From Phenylobacterium sp. (lineage in GTDB: Bacteria; Pseudomonadota; Alphaproteobacteria; Caulobacterales; Caulobacteraceae), in the NCBI GenBank assembly GCA_020402585.1, contig JADBZH010000112.1:1-42872 (forward strand): 42,872 nt of DNA. The letters are read 5' to 3'. The notes under the pieces were generated by a model. That model worked only from the letters and a program-made list of their open reading frames with translations. It made no database searches and was not told where the DNA came from. Shown here piece by piece: positions 33,114 through 41,336 of the stretch. The position numbers were made by a program, and so were the translations under genes. Numbering within the stretch: the first letter of the stretch is position 1; every line of letters starts with the position of its first letter.

Positions 33114-33716
33114 ATGAGCAAGACCCTTGAACTGATCTTCGACTTCGTCAGTCCCAACGCCTATCTGGTCTGGCGACCCCTGCGCGAGATCGCCGCACGG
33201 CAGGGGGCGGACCTCAGGATCACGCCGGTCTTCCTGGGTGGTATGCACAAGCTGACGGGCAATGCCCCACCCTTCATCCGGGACGCCGAAGTGAAGGGCA
33301 AGAACGCCTACGCCTCGCTGGAAATGCAGCGCTTCATCAAGAAGCACGACCTCAACAGATTCAGGATGAACCCGAAGTTCCCCTTCAACCCAGTAACCCT
33401 GCTCCGGATGCTGGTCTCTCTCGAGGGTGAAGACCAGATCCGCTTCATCGAGGCCCTGAATCCCGCCATCTGGGAGCGGGAGCTGGATGTCGCCGACGCC
33501 GGAGCGGTCGCCGCCGTGCTGACCGAAGCCGGCTTTGACGCCGAGGCCCTGTCCGCGCGGACACAGGACGCAGCGATCAAGCAGGCTCTGATCGACAATA
33601 CCGAGCGCGCGGTCGAGCGTGGGACCTTCGGCATTCCCACCTTCTACATCGGCGACGAGATGTTCTTCGGGAAGGAACGCCTCGGGCAGATTGAGGAAAT
33701 GCTCGCAACTCCTTGA
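33114..33716 (+). CDS. 2-hydroxychromene-2-carboxylate isomerase-like (GST kappa/DsbA fold)
   Basis: This 200-residue protein has the DsbA/kappa-GST thioredoxin fold: LELIFDFVSPNAYLVWRPL has Ser13 where the NahD enzyme has its nucleophilic Ser, followed by the long helical insertion (MQRFIKKHDLNRFRMNPKFP) and the end FGIPTFYIGDEMFFGKERL with the cis-Pro. NahD-type enzymes isomerise 2-hydroxychromene-2-carboxylate during naphthalene breakdown with glutathione. Here the gene closes a cluster of hydroxylase, dioxygenase, GST and FAH genes, which fits a bicyclic or substituted aromatic substrate. The ATG at 33114 has AGGAGAG eight bases upstream. It is convergent with the carotenoid-oxygenase gene. 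Confidence 0.92.
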   Translation: MSKTLELIFDFVSPNAYLVWRPLREIAARQGADLRITPVFLGGMHKLTGNAPPFIRDAEVKGKNAYASLEMQRFIKKHDLNRFRMNPKFPFNPVTLLRMLVSLEGEDQIRFIEALNPAIWERELDVADAGAVAAVLTEAGFDAEALSARTQDAAIKQALIDNTERAVERGTFGIPTFYIGDEMFFGKERLGQIEEMLATP

Positions 33717-33768
33717 GAAAAATAAGTTACGCCGCGGTTTCGGAGAAAACCTCCCTGCCCGCTTCCCT

Positions 33769-35223
33769 TCAGCCTGGCCGGAACTGACCGTGAAGACTGA
33801 TGGGCAGGGCCAGGTCCGCGCGCCAGGTGCAAACCGGCCCGTCGGAGATCCGCCGGGCATCGAAGACATGGAGCTCGCTGGCCCGCGCGTCGAGGTTGAC
33901 GCTGACGCCGAGGACCCAGCCGTCCATCTCTGCATCGCCATCCGGACGGGGCGTGAAGATGGCCTCCTCCACCAGGTGTCGCGCTCCGAAGTCAAAGCTG
34001 TCGGTGCGATCGCGCTTGCCGTCGTGGATGCCGAGAGACTGAAAGAGCGGATTGTCTCCCCTTCCCATCCCGGCAAAGAGCGTCCGGGTCCGCGGGCGGC
34101 CCGCAAAGCGCGGGTCGGTCCGGGGGAACTCGGCCACCAGACCGGTCCGCTCCACCCGGCAGACGCCGTCGGGAGCCAGGGAGACCCGCCGCAGTTCCGG
34201 GCGCAGGGCCTCGGATGGACGACGCCCGGCAAGCAGGTCAGCGCCCCCCTGAACGGCGAAACCCGCGTCTGGAAGGGCGCAGAGGTCGAAGCGCACGGTC
34301 CCATCCGGCTCCTCCCAGGCGTCGCCCATGTGGAAGACAAAGAAGGGATCGGCCTCAAAGACCCGGCGGCGGCTGAGGTCGGCCTTGTCGAGCACCAGGA
34401 TCCGGGTCCCGAGCTCGGGCTTCCAGGCGAAGCCGGAGTTCAGGGGCGCCGACTGCCGGACCTGCACCCAGGGCTGCAGCACGATCACCAGATGGCGCTC
34501 GGTCGCGGTGAAGTCGTGGACATAACTGGCCAGGGGCAGGTCCACCACCTCGGCCGCCTCTAGGGCTCCGGAGGACGACAGGCGCCAGACAATTGCTCGA
34601 GATCCGGCCAGACCGAGGTTCCAGACCGTCCCGTCCGGTTCGTAGCGCGGATGGGCGAGGTAGGGCATGCCGGCGAGGTCGGGCCGGAGGGTCTTCAGTC
34701 CGCGCGTCTCGAGGGTCTCGGGGTCGATTGCGAAGGGTGAGCCGGACTCCCACAGCGCCCAGAGCTCATCGCCGGCGAACTGCACCGAGATGTTCGCGCA
34801 GTTCACATCGTCGGCCGAAGCGATAGCCACGCCCGGCGCGTGCGGCGTGCCGAAGCCTCCGGTGACCACCGCATTCGCCGCCGTATCGGTGCGCCGCCGG
34901 GGGGTGTCGACGAACCGGGCGGCGAGGCTGGCGCGACCGTCACGGATCCGGAACCGCCGGACGAGGCCGTCTCCGTCAAACCAGTGCGTGGCCGACCCGC
35001 CAGGGCGCCGAAAGCGCGCGGGACCGTTGCGGAAGAGGCTGCCGGAGAGACCCCCTGGCGGGCGCCCCTGGATGAGGGTCAGGTCCCGGGGGGCGACGTC
35101 GGCCTCAACGTCGGCGAAGCCCAGGGTCCAGTCGCCATGGGCGGCGGCGGCGAACAAGCTGTCGGGGTTGAGGGCCAGGGTGGCGGTGGCGCCGGCGGCG
35201 GTCAGAAAGGATCGACGGTTCAT
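33769..35223 (-). CDS. Carotenoid-cleavage-type oxygenase, exported by Tat
   Basis: This 484-residue protein belongs to the carotenoid oxygenase/RPE65 family of seven-bladed propellers. The four iron-binding histidines are seen in PYLAHPRYEP, SYVHDFTATE, FVFHMGDAWEE and the last SLHGQFRPG. The N-terminus MNRRSFLTAAGATATLAL is a Tat-type signal, so the protein acts in the periplasm. The family cleaves C=C bonds in apocarotenoids and stilbenes (lignostilbene) with iron and oxygen. Export suggests an external aromatic or isoprenoid substrate. A GGAG site is six bases from the ATG at 35223. It follows the DUF2141 gene by 23 bases on the minus strand and is very likely cotranscribed with it. Confidence 0.92.
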   Translation of the reverse strand: MNRRSFLTAAGATATLALNPDSLFAAAAHGDWTLGFADVEADVAPRDLTLIQGRPPGGLSGSLFRNGPARFRRPGGSATHWFDGDGLVRRFRIRDGRASLAARFVDTPRRRTDTAANAVVTGGFGTPHAPGVAIASADDVNCANISVQFAGDELWALWESGSPFAIDPETLETRGLKTLRPDLAGMPYLAHPRYEPDGTVWNLGLAGSRAIVWRLSSSGALEAAEVVDLPLASYVHDFTATERHLVIVLQPWVQVRQSAPLNSGFAWKPELGTRILVLDKADLSRRRVFEADPFFVFHMGDAWEEPDGTVRFDLCALPDAGFAVQGGADLLAGRRPSEALRPELRRVSLAPDGVCRVERTGLVAEFPRTDPRFAGRPRTRTLFAGMGRGDNPLFQSLGIHDGKRDRTDSFDFGARHLVEEAIFTPRPDGDAEMDGWVLGVSVNLDARASELHVFDARRISDGPVCTWRADLALPISLHGQFRPG

Positions 35224-35246
35224 GGGGGGCTCCGGTCAGGATGGGA

Positions 35247-35711
35247 TCAGTCGATCCTGATGGTGTGGGCGTTGTCGCCGGCCACCAGGTCGATCGCGGC
35301 GTCGGCCCAGGCCGGGGGGGCCATCCTCGACGGGGCGTTGTTGGAGGCGGCGTAGGGCTCGATCGGTATGCCGAAGGGGTTGGTGTTCATCCGACCGTCG
35401 CCGTTGACGTCGTGATAGGCCTTGATGGCGTAGCGGCCGGGCTTGAGGCCCGTGATCGTCTCGGTCGCCATCGGGCCATTGACCGGGATGCGGACGCCCT
35501 GGACCGGCCGGTCCCCATCGAAGGCTTCCCGGCTGTCGAAGACGCCCGCCATGATGGCGCCGCCGGGCTTGCTGACGCCCGTGAAGCTGATCGTCAGGCG
35601 GGCGGTCTCTGGCGCCGGCGCGGCGTTGGCGGGGCCAGACGAGAGAAGGACCGCCGGCAGGGTCAGGGCGGACAGGAGAAGAACCAGGGGTCTCTGTTTG
35701 GATTCGGACAT
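35247..35711 (-). CDS. Exported DUF2141 domain protein
   Basis: This 154-residue protein has a signal peptide (LVLLLSALTLPAVLLSSGPANA, cleavage near 30) and a DUF2141 domain: LTISFTGVSKPGGAIMAGVF, then LKPGRYAIKAYHDVNGDGRM, TNPFGIPIEPYAASNNAP. The DxNxDG-like loop (HDVNGDGRMN) may bind calcium. Function in the family is unknown, but members are often coded next to TonB receptors or periplasmic oxygenases and may be chaperones or carriers for small hydrophobic molecules. The ATG at 35711 has GGAG seven bases upstream. It is the first gene of the pair with the carotenoid-oxygenase-like gene. Confidence 0.88.
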   Translation of the reverse strand: MSESKQRPLVLLLSALTLPAVLLSSGPANAAPAPETARLTISFTGVSKPGGAIMAGVFDSREAFDGDRPVQGVRIPVNGPMATETITGLKPGRYAIKAYHDVNGDGRMNTNPFGIPIEPYAASNNAPSRMAPPAWADAAIDLVAGDNAHTIRID

Positions 35712-35759
35712 GACGATCTCCGGGGTTTCGATGAGCGGGAATGTCCGTCCAATCCCGAC

Positions 35760-35775
35760 GCCCCCGGCCGGGGGC
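35760..35775. repeat. Perfect GC palindrome upstream of the DUF2141 gene
   Basis: GCCCCCGGCCGGGGGC is a perfect 16-bp palindrome, 49 bases before the DUF2141 start. It might be a protein-binding site or part of the promoter region. The rest of 35712-36002 shows nothing else that I can name. Confidence 0.4.
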
Positions 35776-36002
35776 AACCGCCCTTGCGTGGATGAAGGCG
35801 CGGACTTCGTGAGCGCCCGGAGCGCGTCATTGGCGCTTCGTGAAATGCAGGGCCGTCGTCGAGGCGTGGGGAAGCGAGAACCTTTCCCGACGCGACCCAC
35901 CCTGCCATGGTGCCGGCGCCGCACGCCTGACATCCCGGAGCCCCGGGACGGCGGCCCCCGTTCGCGGCCGGAGCGCCGCGGGGCCGGGTGTAGACCCCTT
36001 GA

Positions 36003-37529
36003 ATGGAGCCTGCATTGTCGACCGACCTGACCCAAGCCACCCCCGCCAGCCCCGACCCCGCAACGCCCGGACAGCCGCTCACTCCCGGCCAGGTGCGTTA
36101 CGCCCTGTGGCTGCTTCTCATCATCTACACGCTGAACTTTCTCGATCGCCAGATCGTCAACATTCTCGCTGGCCCCATCAAGGCGGAGTTCAACCTCTCC
36201 AACACCCAGATGGGCCTGCTGACCGGCCTCGCCTTCGCCTTTGTCTACACGGTGCTCGGCATCCCGATCGCGCGGTATGCCGACCGCTACTCCTCCAATC
36301 GCGTCGGCATCATCGCCGCAGCGCTTGTGGTGTGGTCGATGTTCACCGCCCTGTGCGGCCTCGCCCAGAACTTCCTCCAGCTCCTTCTGGCGCGGGTCGG
36401 CGTCGGGATTGGCGAGGCCGGCTGCACGCCGCCCGCCCACTCGCTGATCTCGGATACGGCTCCGCCGGAGAAGCGCGCCTCCGCCCTGGCCTTCTATTCC
36501 ATGGGCGTGCCCATCGGCACCTTCTTCGCCTTCGCCTTCGGCGGCTGGATCGCCCAGGCCCTCGACTGGCGCTGGGCCTTCCTGATGGTCGGTCTGCCCG
36601 GCGTGCTGCTGGCGGCCATAGCCTGGTTCACCATCAAGGAACCCCGCAAGCTTGGCCTGATTGCGCCGCCGAAGGCGGATGCGCCAACCCTGAGCTTCGG
36701 CCAGTCCCTGAAGGCGCTCGGGTCCATTCGGTCCTATTGGTACGCCAGCTTCGGCGCCGCCGTGCTCGCCTTCATCGGCTACGGCCAGATCGCCTTCCTT
36801 GGGATTTTCTATGGCGAGGTTCACACCACGCCCCTGGCCCAGATCGGACTGGCCCTCGCGATTGTCATCGGTATCGGCGGGGCCATCGGGACCTATGCGG
36901 GGGGGCAGATCGCGGACGCCGCCGCCAAGAAGGATACCCGCGCCTATTTCAGCGTGCCGGCCATCGCCATGATCGCCTCGACCCCGCTCTTCTTCGTCGC
37001 CATGCTTCTGCCGAGCGGCCCGCCCGGCCTTTCGGGAGGATTGGGCGACCCGACGTTCTGGTCGCTCGCCATCCTCATTGTCCCGATCCTCCTGAACTCC
37101 CTTTGGTACGGGCCTGTCTACGCCTCAATCCAGGGCGTGGTTGGACCGGAGCTTCGGGCCTCCGCGGTCGCCATCATGCTGTTCATCGTCAACATGATCG
37201 GGCTTGGCTTCGGCCCCACCCTGCTCGGCATGCTCGCCGACGGGCTCAGCAACTGGCGGCTTGCGGACCTCATCGCCGTCGGCAAGGACTTCAACTCGGC
37301 CTGTCTTCCGCTGTTTGCCGACAACCGTCTGATAGCTGCCGGCCAGCTGGGACAGGGCCTCGCCGCCGCCAATCCGGAGCTGGCGGCCGCCTGCAGCCTT
37401 GCCCGTGACGATGGGCTGCGTTGGGGCCTGATCGTGAGTGGGCTCGTTGGTCTGGTGGCTGTCGCGCTCTTCTGGCTGGGCAGGGGCTCGATCCGGGAAG
37501 ACCTCGCCCGGGCCAGCGCCAGGGCCTGA
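36003..37529 (+). CDS. MFS transporter, spinster-like
   Basis: This 508-residue protein has twelve helices. The first helix ends LNFLDRQIVNILAGPIKAEF, the typical spinster-family motif (N-x-x-D-R), then GLAFAFVYTVLGIPIARYADR and RVGVGIGEAGCTPPAHSLISD follow. Bacterial members are annotated for a range of hydrophobic or aromatic carboxylate substrates. It is next to the PhoX-like gene and divergent from the carotenoid-oxygenase pair. The ATG at 36003 has no ribosome site, but a TTG at 36015 has GGAG six bases upstream and would remove only four residues, so the true start is uncertain by that amount. Confidence 0.9.
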   Translation: MEPALSTDLTQATPASPDPATPGQPLTPGQVRYALWLLLIIYTLNFLDRQIVNILAGPIKAEFNLSNTQMGLLTGLAFAFVYTVLGIPIARYADRYSSNRVGIIAAALVVWSMFTALCGLAQNFLQLLLARVGVGIGEAGCTPPAHSLISDTAPPEKRASALAFYSMGVPIGTFFAFAFGGWIAQALDWRWAFLMVGLPGVLLAAIAWFTIKEPRKLGLIAPPKADAPTLSFGQSLKALGSIRSYWYASFGAAVLAFIGYGQIAFLGIFYGEVHTTPLAQIGLALAIVIGIGGAIGTYAGGQIADAAAKKDTRAYFSVPAIAMIASTPLFFVAMLLPSGPPGLSGGLGDPTFWSLAILIVPILLNSLWYGPVYASIQGVVGPELRASAVAIMLFIVNMIGLGFGPTLLGMLADGLSNWRLADLIAVGKDFNSACLPLFADNRLIAAGQLGQGLAAANPELAAACSLARDDGLRWGLIVSGLVGLVAVALFWLGRGSIREDLARASARA

Positions 37530-37582
37530 GAGGTTGGGGCCGGCGTCATGAATCCTTCGGCGTTCTGTGGCAGAATGTCGGC

Positions 37583-38992
37583 ATGAAACGCCCGGCCCCT
37601 TCCTCCGTCCTTCCCTCCCGCCGCGGCCTTGTCCTGTCGGCCACGGCTCTCGCCTTCTCCGGCCTGGGCGCCCGCGCCGCCCAGGCGACCGAAAGTGGCG
37701 ACATTATCGATCAGGTGCAGGGCTACGGGGCCCTGAAGCGCGACCCGGCCGGGGTCCTGGACCTGCCGGAGGGCTTCTCCTACCGGGTCCTGTCGTCCGC
37801 GGGCGAGATCATGGACGATGGGTTCATCACGCCCGACAAGTTCGACGGCATGGGGTGCCTGTCCCTTCCAGACGGGCGTTTGGCCCTGGTGCGGAATCAC
37901 GAGCTGGATCCCGACGAAATCCGGCTGGGCCCCACGGGAGGTCGACCGGAGCTTGAGGCCCGGCTCGCCACCCTGCCCGCCTATGATCGCCGGGCTGATG
38001 GACGGGTCCTCCCCGGTGGGGTGACAACCCTGGTGGTCGATCCCGCCGACGGCCGTCGTGTACGCGAGTCCCTGACTCTCGCGGGGACTGTGGTGAACTG
38101 CGCCGGCGGCGCCACGCCCTGGGGCTCATGGCTGACCTGCGAGGAGACAACGATCTCGGCTCCGAGAACAGGCGCCAGCCATGGTTGGATCTTTGAGGTC
38201 CCGGCCAGCGCAACCGGGCCAGTCGCTCCGGTTCCCCTGACCGCAATGGGCCGTTTCAAGCATGAGGCGGCGGCGGTCGATCCGGAAACCGGGACGGTCT
38301 ACCTGACAGAGGACAGGGAGGACGGGCTTTTGTACCGCTTCCTTCCCCGGTCTCCCGGTCGCCTTGCGGAAGGCGGAAGACTGCAGGCCCTGGCGTTTGA
38401 ATCCGGTGGGAGTGACAGCCGGAACTGGCGTCAGGCTGACATGACGGTCAACGAGGTCCGCGCCGTGCGCTGGATCGATCTCGACGAGGTCGAGAGCCCT
38501 AAGGATGACCTTCGCGTACGGGGCCATGCCGCGGGCGGCGTCCTGTTCGCCCGGGGTGAGGGCATTCATCTGGCGACGAGGCCTGAGGGGGGATGCGATG
38601 TCTTCTTCACCTGCACCTCGGGGGGAGATCGGCGGCTTGGACAGATCTTCCGCTTGACGTCGCAGCCCAAGGTCGGGCCGGACAAGCTATGCCTCTTCCT
38701 GGAATCCCGGGATCCGCGGGTGATGGACTATGCAGACAACTTGACCATAGCCCCCTGGGGGCACCTCGTGGTCTGCGAGGATCGCTTTGGCCTTAAGACC
38801 AACCACCTCAGGGTCGTCACCTCAGCGGGCCAGGTCTGCGCCCTCGCCCGCCTCCGGATGAGAACCGAGCTGGCCGGAGCCTGCTTCTCGCCCGATGGCC
38901 GCATCCTGTTTGTGAACGCCTATTCACCCGGTAGGACCTTCGCCATCGAGGGGCCCTGGAGCGCCTTCAGCGAGACTCCGACTCCCGCCTGA
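37583..38992 (+). CDS. PhoX-like (DUF839) exported protein
   Basis: This 469-residue protein has an N-terminal twin-arginine-like signal (SVLPSRRGLVLSATALAF, cleavage near residue 37) and a DUF839/PhoX domain made of beta-propeller blades: LDLPEGFSYRVLSSAGEIMD, then NHELDPDE, TPWGSWLTCEE, RFKHEAAAVDPETGTVYLTED and the final SPDGRILFVNAYSPG. PhoX proteins are calcium/iron-dependent periplasmic alkaline phosphatases. The Glu in CEE and His in KHEAA are typical metal ligands. The shorter form found here may act on other substrates. The ATG at 37583 follows the MFS gene by 53 bases, so both are possibly cotranscribed. It is convergent with the MDR gene at 39026. Confidence 0.9.
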   Translation: MKRPAPSSVLPSRRGLVLSATALAFSGLGARAAQATESGDIIDQVQGYGALKRDPAGVLDLPEGFSYRVLSSAGEIMDDGFITPDKFDGMGCLSLPDGRLALVRNHELDPDEIRLGPTGGRPELEARLATLPAYDRRADGRVLPGGVTTLVVDPADGRRVRESLTLAGTVVNCAGGATPWGSWLTCEETTISAPRTGASHGWIFEVPASATGPVAPVPLTAMGRFKHEAAAVDPETGTVYLTEDREDGLLYRFLPRSPGRLAEGGRLQALAFESGGSDSRNWRQADMTVNEVRAVRWIDLDEVESPKDDLRVRGHAAGGVLFARGEGIHLATRPEGGCDVFFTCTSGGDRRLGQIFRLTSQPKVGPDKLCLFLESRDPRVMDYADNLTIAPWGHLVVCEDRFGLKTNHLRVVTSAGQVCALARLRMRTELAGACFSPDGRILFVNAYSPGRTFAIEGPWSAFSETPTPA

Positions 38993-39025
38993 TCTCTGGC
39001 CTTTGGCAGGCCTATGCCCAACGGT

Positions 39026-40057
39026 TCAGAGGCGGATCAGCGGCCGGAAGGCGGACCCTGAGCCCAGGTCGTCGATGGCCTGGTTGATTTCCTCCAGGTC
39101 GTATCGGTTGCTCAGCAGGCGCTCAAGGGGAAGCTTTCCGTCGAGGTACATGCGGGCGAAGAGGGCGACGTCGCGGTCCGGGACCGAAGCGCCGCCCCAG
39201 GTGCCCTTCAGGCCCTTCCCTGAGATCAGGTCATGCGGATCGACGGAGATCTTCTGACCCGCCGGCGGATGGGAAGCGAAGACGCACTGGCCGCCGAACT
39301 TGCGGGTGCTTTCGAAGGCTTGCTCGATGGTCTGCACCCGTCCCGCCGCCTCCACGGCGCAGTCCACTCCCCGTCCCGACGTGAGGGAACGGATCGCGGT
39401 GACCGGATCCTCCCGGCTGGCGTCGATCACATGGGTGGCGCCGCAGTCGAGGGCCGCCTGAAGCTTGGCAGGGGCGATGTCCACGGCGATGATCGGATCG
39501 CAGCCGGCAGCCACCAGGGCCATGAGTGCGGTCAGGCCAATGCCGCCGAGGCCGAAGACCGCGGCGCTGGCGCCAGGTGCGGGTTTCAACTCGTTGGTGA
39601 CGATCCCGGCTCCCGTGGGCGCGGCGCATCCCAACAGCACCCCGATCTCGTCGGGTACGCCTTCCGGTAGGCGCTGGCAGCGGTTCTCGGCGACCAGGGC
39701 GTGGGTGTTGAAGGTGGTGACAGCGCCAGCGTTAAGGTTCGTGTCCCTCCAAACGTAGCGGATGGGATCGGCGTCCAGGCCCTGCCCCTTGATCCAGCCC
39801 AGCACCACCCGGTCGCCTGGCGCCACCCGGGTGACCCCCTCTCCCACCGCCAGAACCGTCCCTACGCCCTCATGGCCCAGGAGGTGTGGCAGGTAGGGGT
39901 CGATCCCGCGGCCGCCACGGACCTCCATGACCTGGCTGTGGCACACGCCCGCGTGGGACAGGGCGACGAAGACCTGTCCCCGAGCTGGCGGCGGCGCCTC
40001 GACGTCTTCGAGGATCCGGAGGGGCTTGCCCGTCTGGAAGAGGACTGCAGCCTTCAT
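39026..40057 (-). CDS. Zinc-type alcohol dehydrogenase (MDR) without structural zinc
   Basis: This 343-residue medium-chain dehydrogenase has the catalytic-zinc residues: Cys-His in AGVCHSQV, the His-Glu pair in LLGHEGVGTV and the Cys near VLLGCAAPTGAG. The Rossmann motif is FGLGGIGLTALM, followed by AVDIAP for cofactor choice (Asp suggests NAD). The structural-zinc loop, normally four Cys after the GDRV motif, is replaced by a Cys-free stretch (VLGWIKGQGLDADPIRYVWR and onward). The enzyme oxidises an alcohol or reduces an aldehyde. The ATG at 40057 is set by the normal family N-terminus (MKAAVLFQTG). It is convergent with the PhoX-like gene. Confidence 0.92.
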   Translation of the reverse strand: MKAAVLFQTGKPLRILEDVEAPPPARGQVFVALSHAGVCHSQVMEVRGGRGIDPYLPHLLGHEGVGTVLAVGEGVTRVAPGDRVVLGWIKGQGLDADPIRYVWRDTNLNAGAVTTFNTHALVAENRCQRLPEGVPDEIGVLLGCAAPTGAGIVTNELKPAPGASAAVFGLGGIGLTALMALVAAGCDPIIAVDIAPAKLQAALDCGATHVIDASREDPVTAIRSLTSGRGVDCAVEAAGRVQTIEQAFESTRKFGGQCVFASHPPAGQKISVDPHDLISGKGLKGTWGGASVPDRDVALFARMYLDGKLPLERLLSNRYDLEEINQAIDDLGSGSAFRPLIRL

Positions 40058-40145
40058 CCCTGTGGGTATCCCATGAGGGGGGAAAGGGGTGTCCCTGGCG
40101 GCGACCGGCCGGATTCGTCCTCGCTGTTCTGCACGGAAACGCGCG

Positions 40146-41168
40146 TCACGAAGGCGAGCCCTTTCCTGCGGACCAGGCCCTGACCAGTTCGACCGCAATC
40201 GACTCCGTGTCAACCGAGGCTGGAACCTCCCACTCCCGGTAGGGGCGGTCGATGTCCTCCGTGATCTCCGGGGCGTGGAGAAACAGCGATCCGCTGCGCA
40301 TCGGCATGGGCTGGTAATGTCGACCGGAAGCCGTCGGGTCAAAGGCGTCGGTGAGGATCACGTCCAGTCCGAAGCGGGTCTCCGTAAGGAGTGCGGTCAT
40401 GAGGAACCCGTTGGACCCGGCGACAATACGCCCCGCGATCTCACAGAGCGCGATCGCCTGGGGGACATCATTCAGTTCGACAGGAATGCCCGGGATATCC
40501 AGGTCGTCAGGAAGGAGGGCCGCCCCGCTGACATTGACAAAGACCCTCTTTCCCAAAGCCGCCGCCTCGTTCGCCACCCGTCTCCAGAATACCGATGGAG
40601 CAGGCACATTGGTGTTGTTGCCCGGGAACAGAATGACCGAGTTTCCTGGGTCTATCCCGACCGATGCGGCCACCCTTTCAGCCTGCTCCAATGCCTCCTT
40701 GCCGGGGCGGCCCGGATGAAGGGGCGCCTCCCAAGGCAGCCGCATGGCGAACCTGAAGACATCCGTCACCGGGAGACCGCGGTCGGGATGCTGATTGCGA
40801 AGCGTGAAGAGCGACACGTATTCGAGCTTTGCGCCCTGAATTACGAAGACATCCTGGACACTTCCCTGGCGAAATGTCTCCGGAGAAAGGAAACCCCGTG
40901 CCCTGAGCTGTCTGAGCAGGTGCATCGGTACAGGAACGGCCACGTCCACCTGGTCTGCGAAAAGCTGAACGATCCCCATCTTCGCAGGGTCAACCAGGAA
41001 CGCGAGAGGCCCGCCGTACTGTTGCTTGAAGGACTTGGCGAGCGCCCCAGCGATCGCGACCTCGCCAAGGGAGTAAGGAATCGAGAAGATCCAGTAGTCC
41101 TGGAGAACATCCAGTAACTGGTCCCTCAAGCCGCTGAGGCCTTTTAGGAACTCCTGCTCCTCATCCAT
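40146..41168 (-). CDS. Glycosyltransferase family 9-like protein
   Basis: This 340-residue protein resembles GT-B-fold heptosyltransferase (GT9)-like proteins. The segment GNSVILFPGNNTNVPAPSVF, followed by WRRVANEAAALGKRVFVNVSGA, is the typical start of the C-terminal domain (P-G-x-x-x-x-x-x-W), and SNGFLMTALLTETRFGLDVI corresponds to the GxxxxLxH-like acceptor loop, with the usual His absent. The N-terminal domain is degenerate (IFSIPYSLGEVAIAGALAKS, GGPLAFLVDPAK), so function as a transferase is uncertain. It may act on surface polysaccharide. I choose ATG 41168 after GGGGGAAG; a TTG at 41198 is less likely. Confidence 0.62.
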   Translation of the reverse strand: MDEEQEFLKGLSGLRDQLLDVLQDYWIFSIPYSLGEVAIAGALAKSFKQQYGGPLAFLVDPAKMGIVQLFADQVDVAVPVPMHLLRQLRARGFLSPETFRQGSVQDVFVIQGAKLEYVSLFTLRNQHPDRGLPVTDVFRFAMRLPWEAPLHPGRPGKEALEQAERVAASVGIDPGNSVILFPGNNTNVPAPSVFWRRVANEAAALGKRVFVNVSGAALLPDDLDIPGIPVELNDVPQAIALCEIAGRIVAGSNGFLMTALLTETRFGLDVILTDAFDPTASGRHYQPMPMRSGSLFLHAPEITEDIDRPYREWEVPASVDTESIAVELVRAWSAGKGSPS

Positions 41169-41336
41169 TGCTTCCCCCGCTTCCCTTACGAAAGTCAAAT
41201 GGACCGGATTCGTCCAGACGCCCTTGAAGGCGGACGCCGCCGTCCTTCGAATCGCCGAGGTTTACCATGCACCCACTGCCGGAGCCACCTGACGCCACGG
41301 CGCGGGCTTGCAGGGTTGCGCGCCGAGGTCGTCAGA

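Noticed and set aside
32682..34358. 558-codon minus-strand open frame across the SDR/isomerase/oxygenase junction
   Set aside because: It crosses three convincing genes in the wrong frame or strand and shows no domain of its own.
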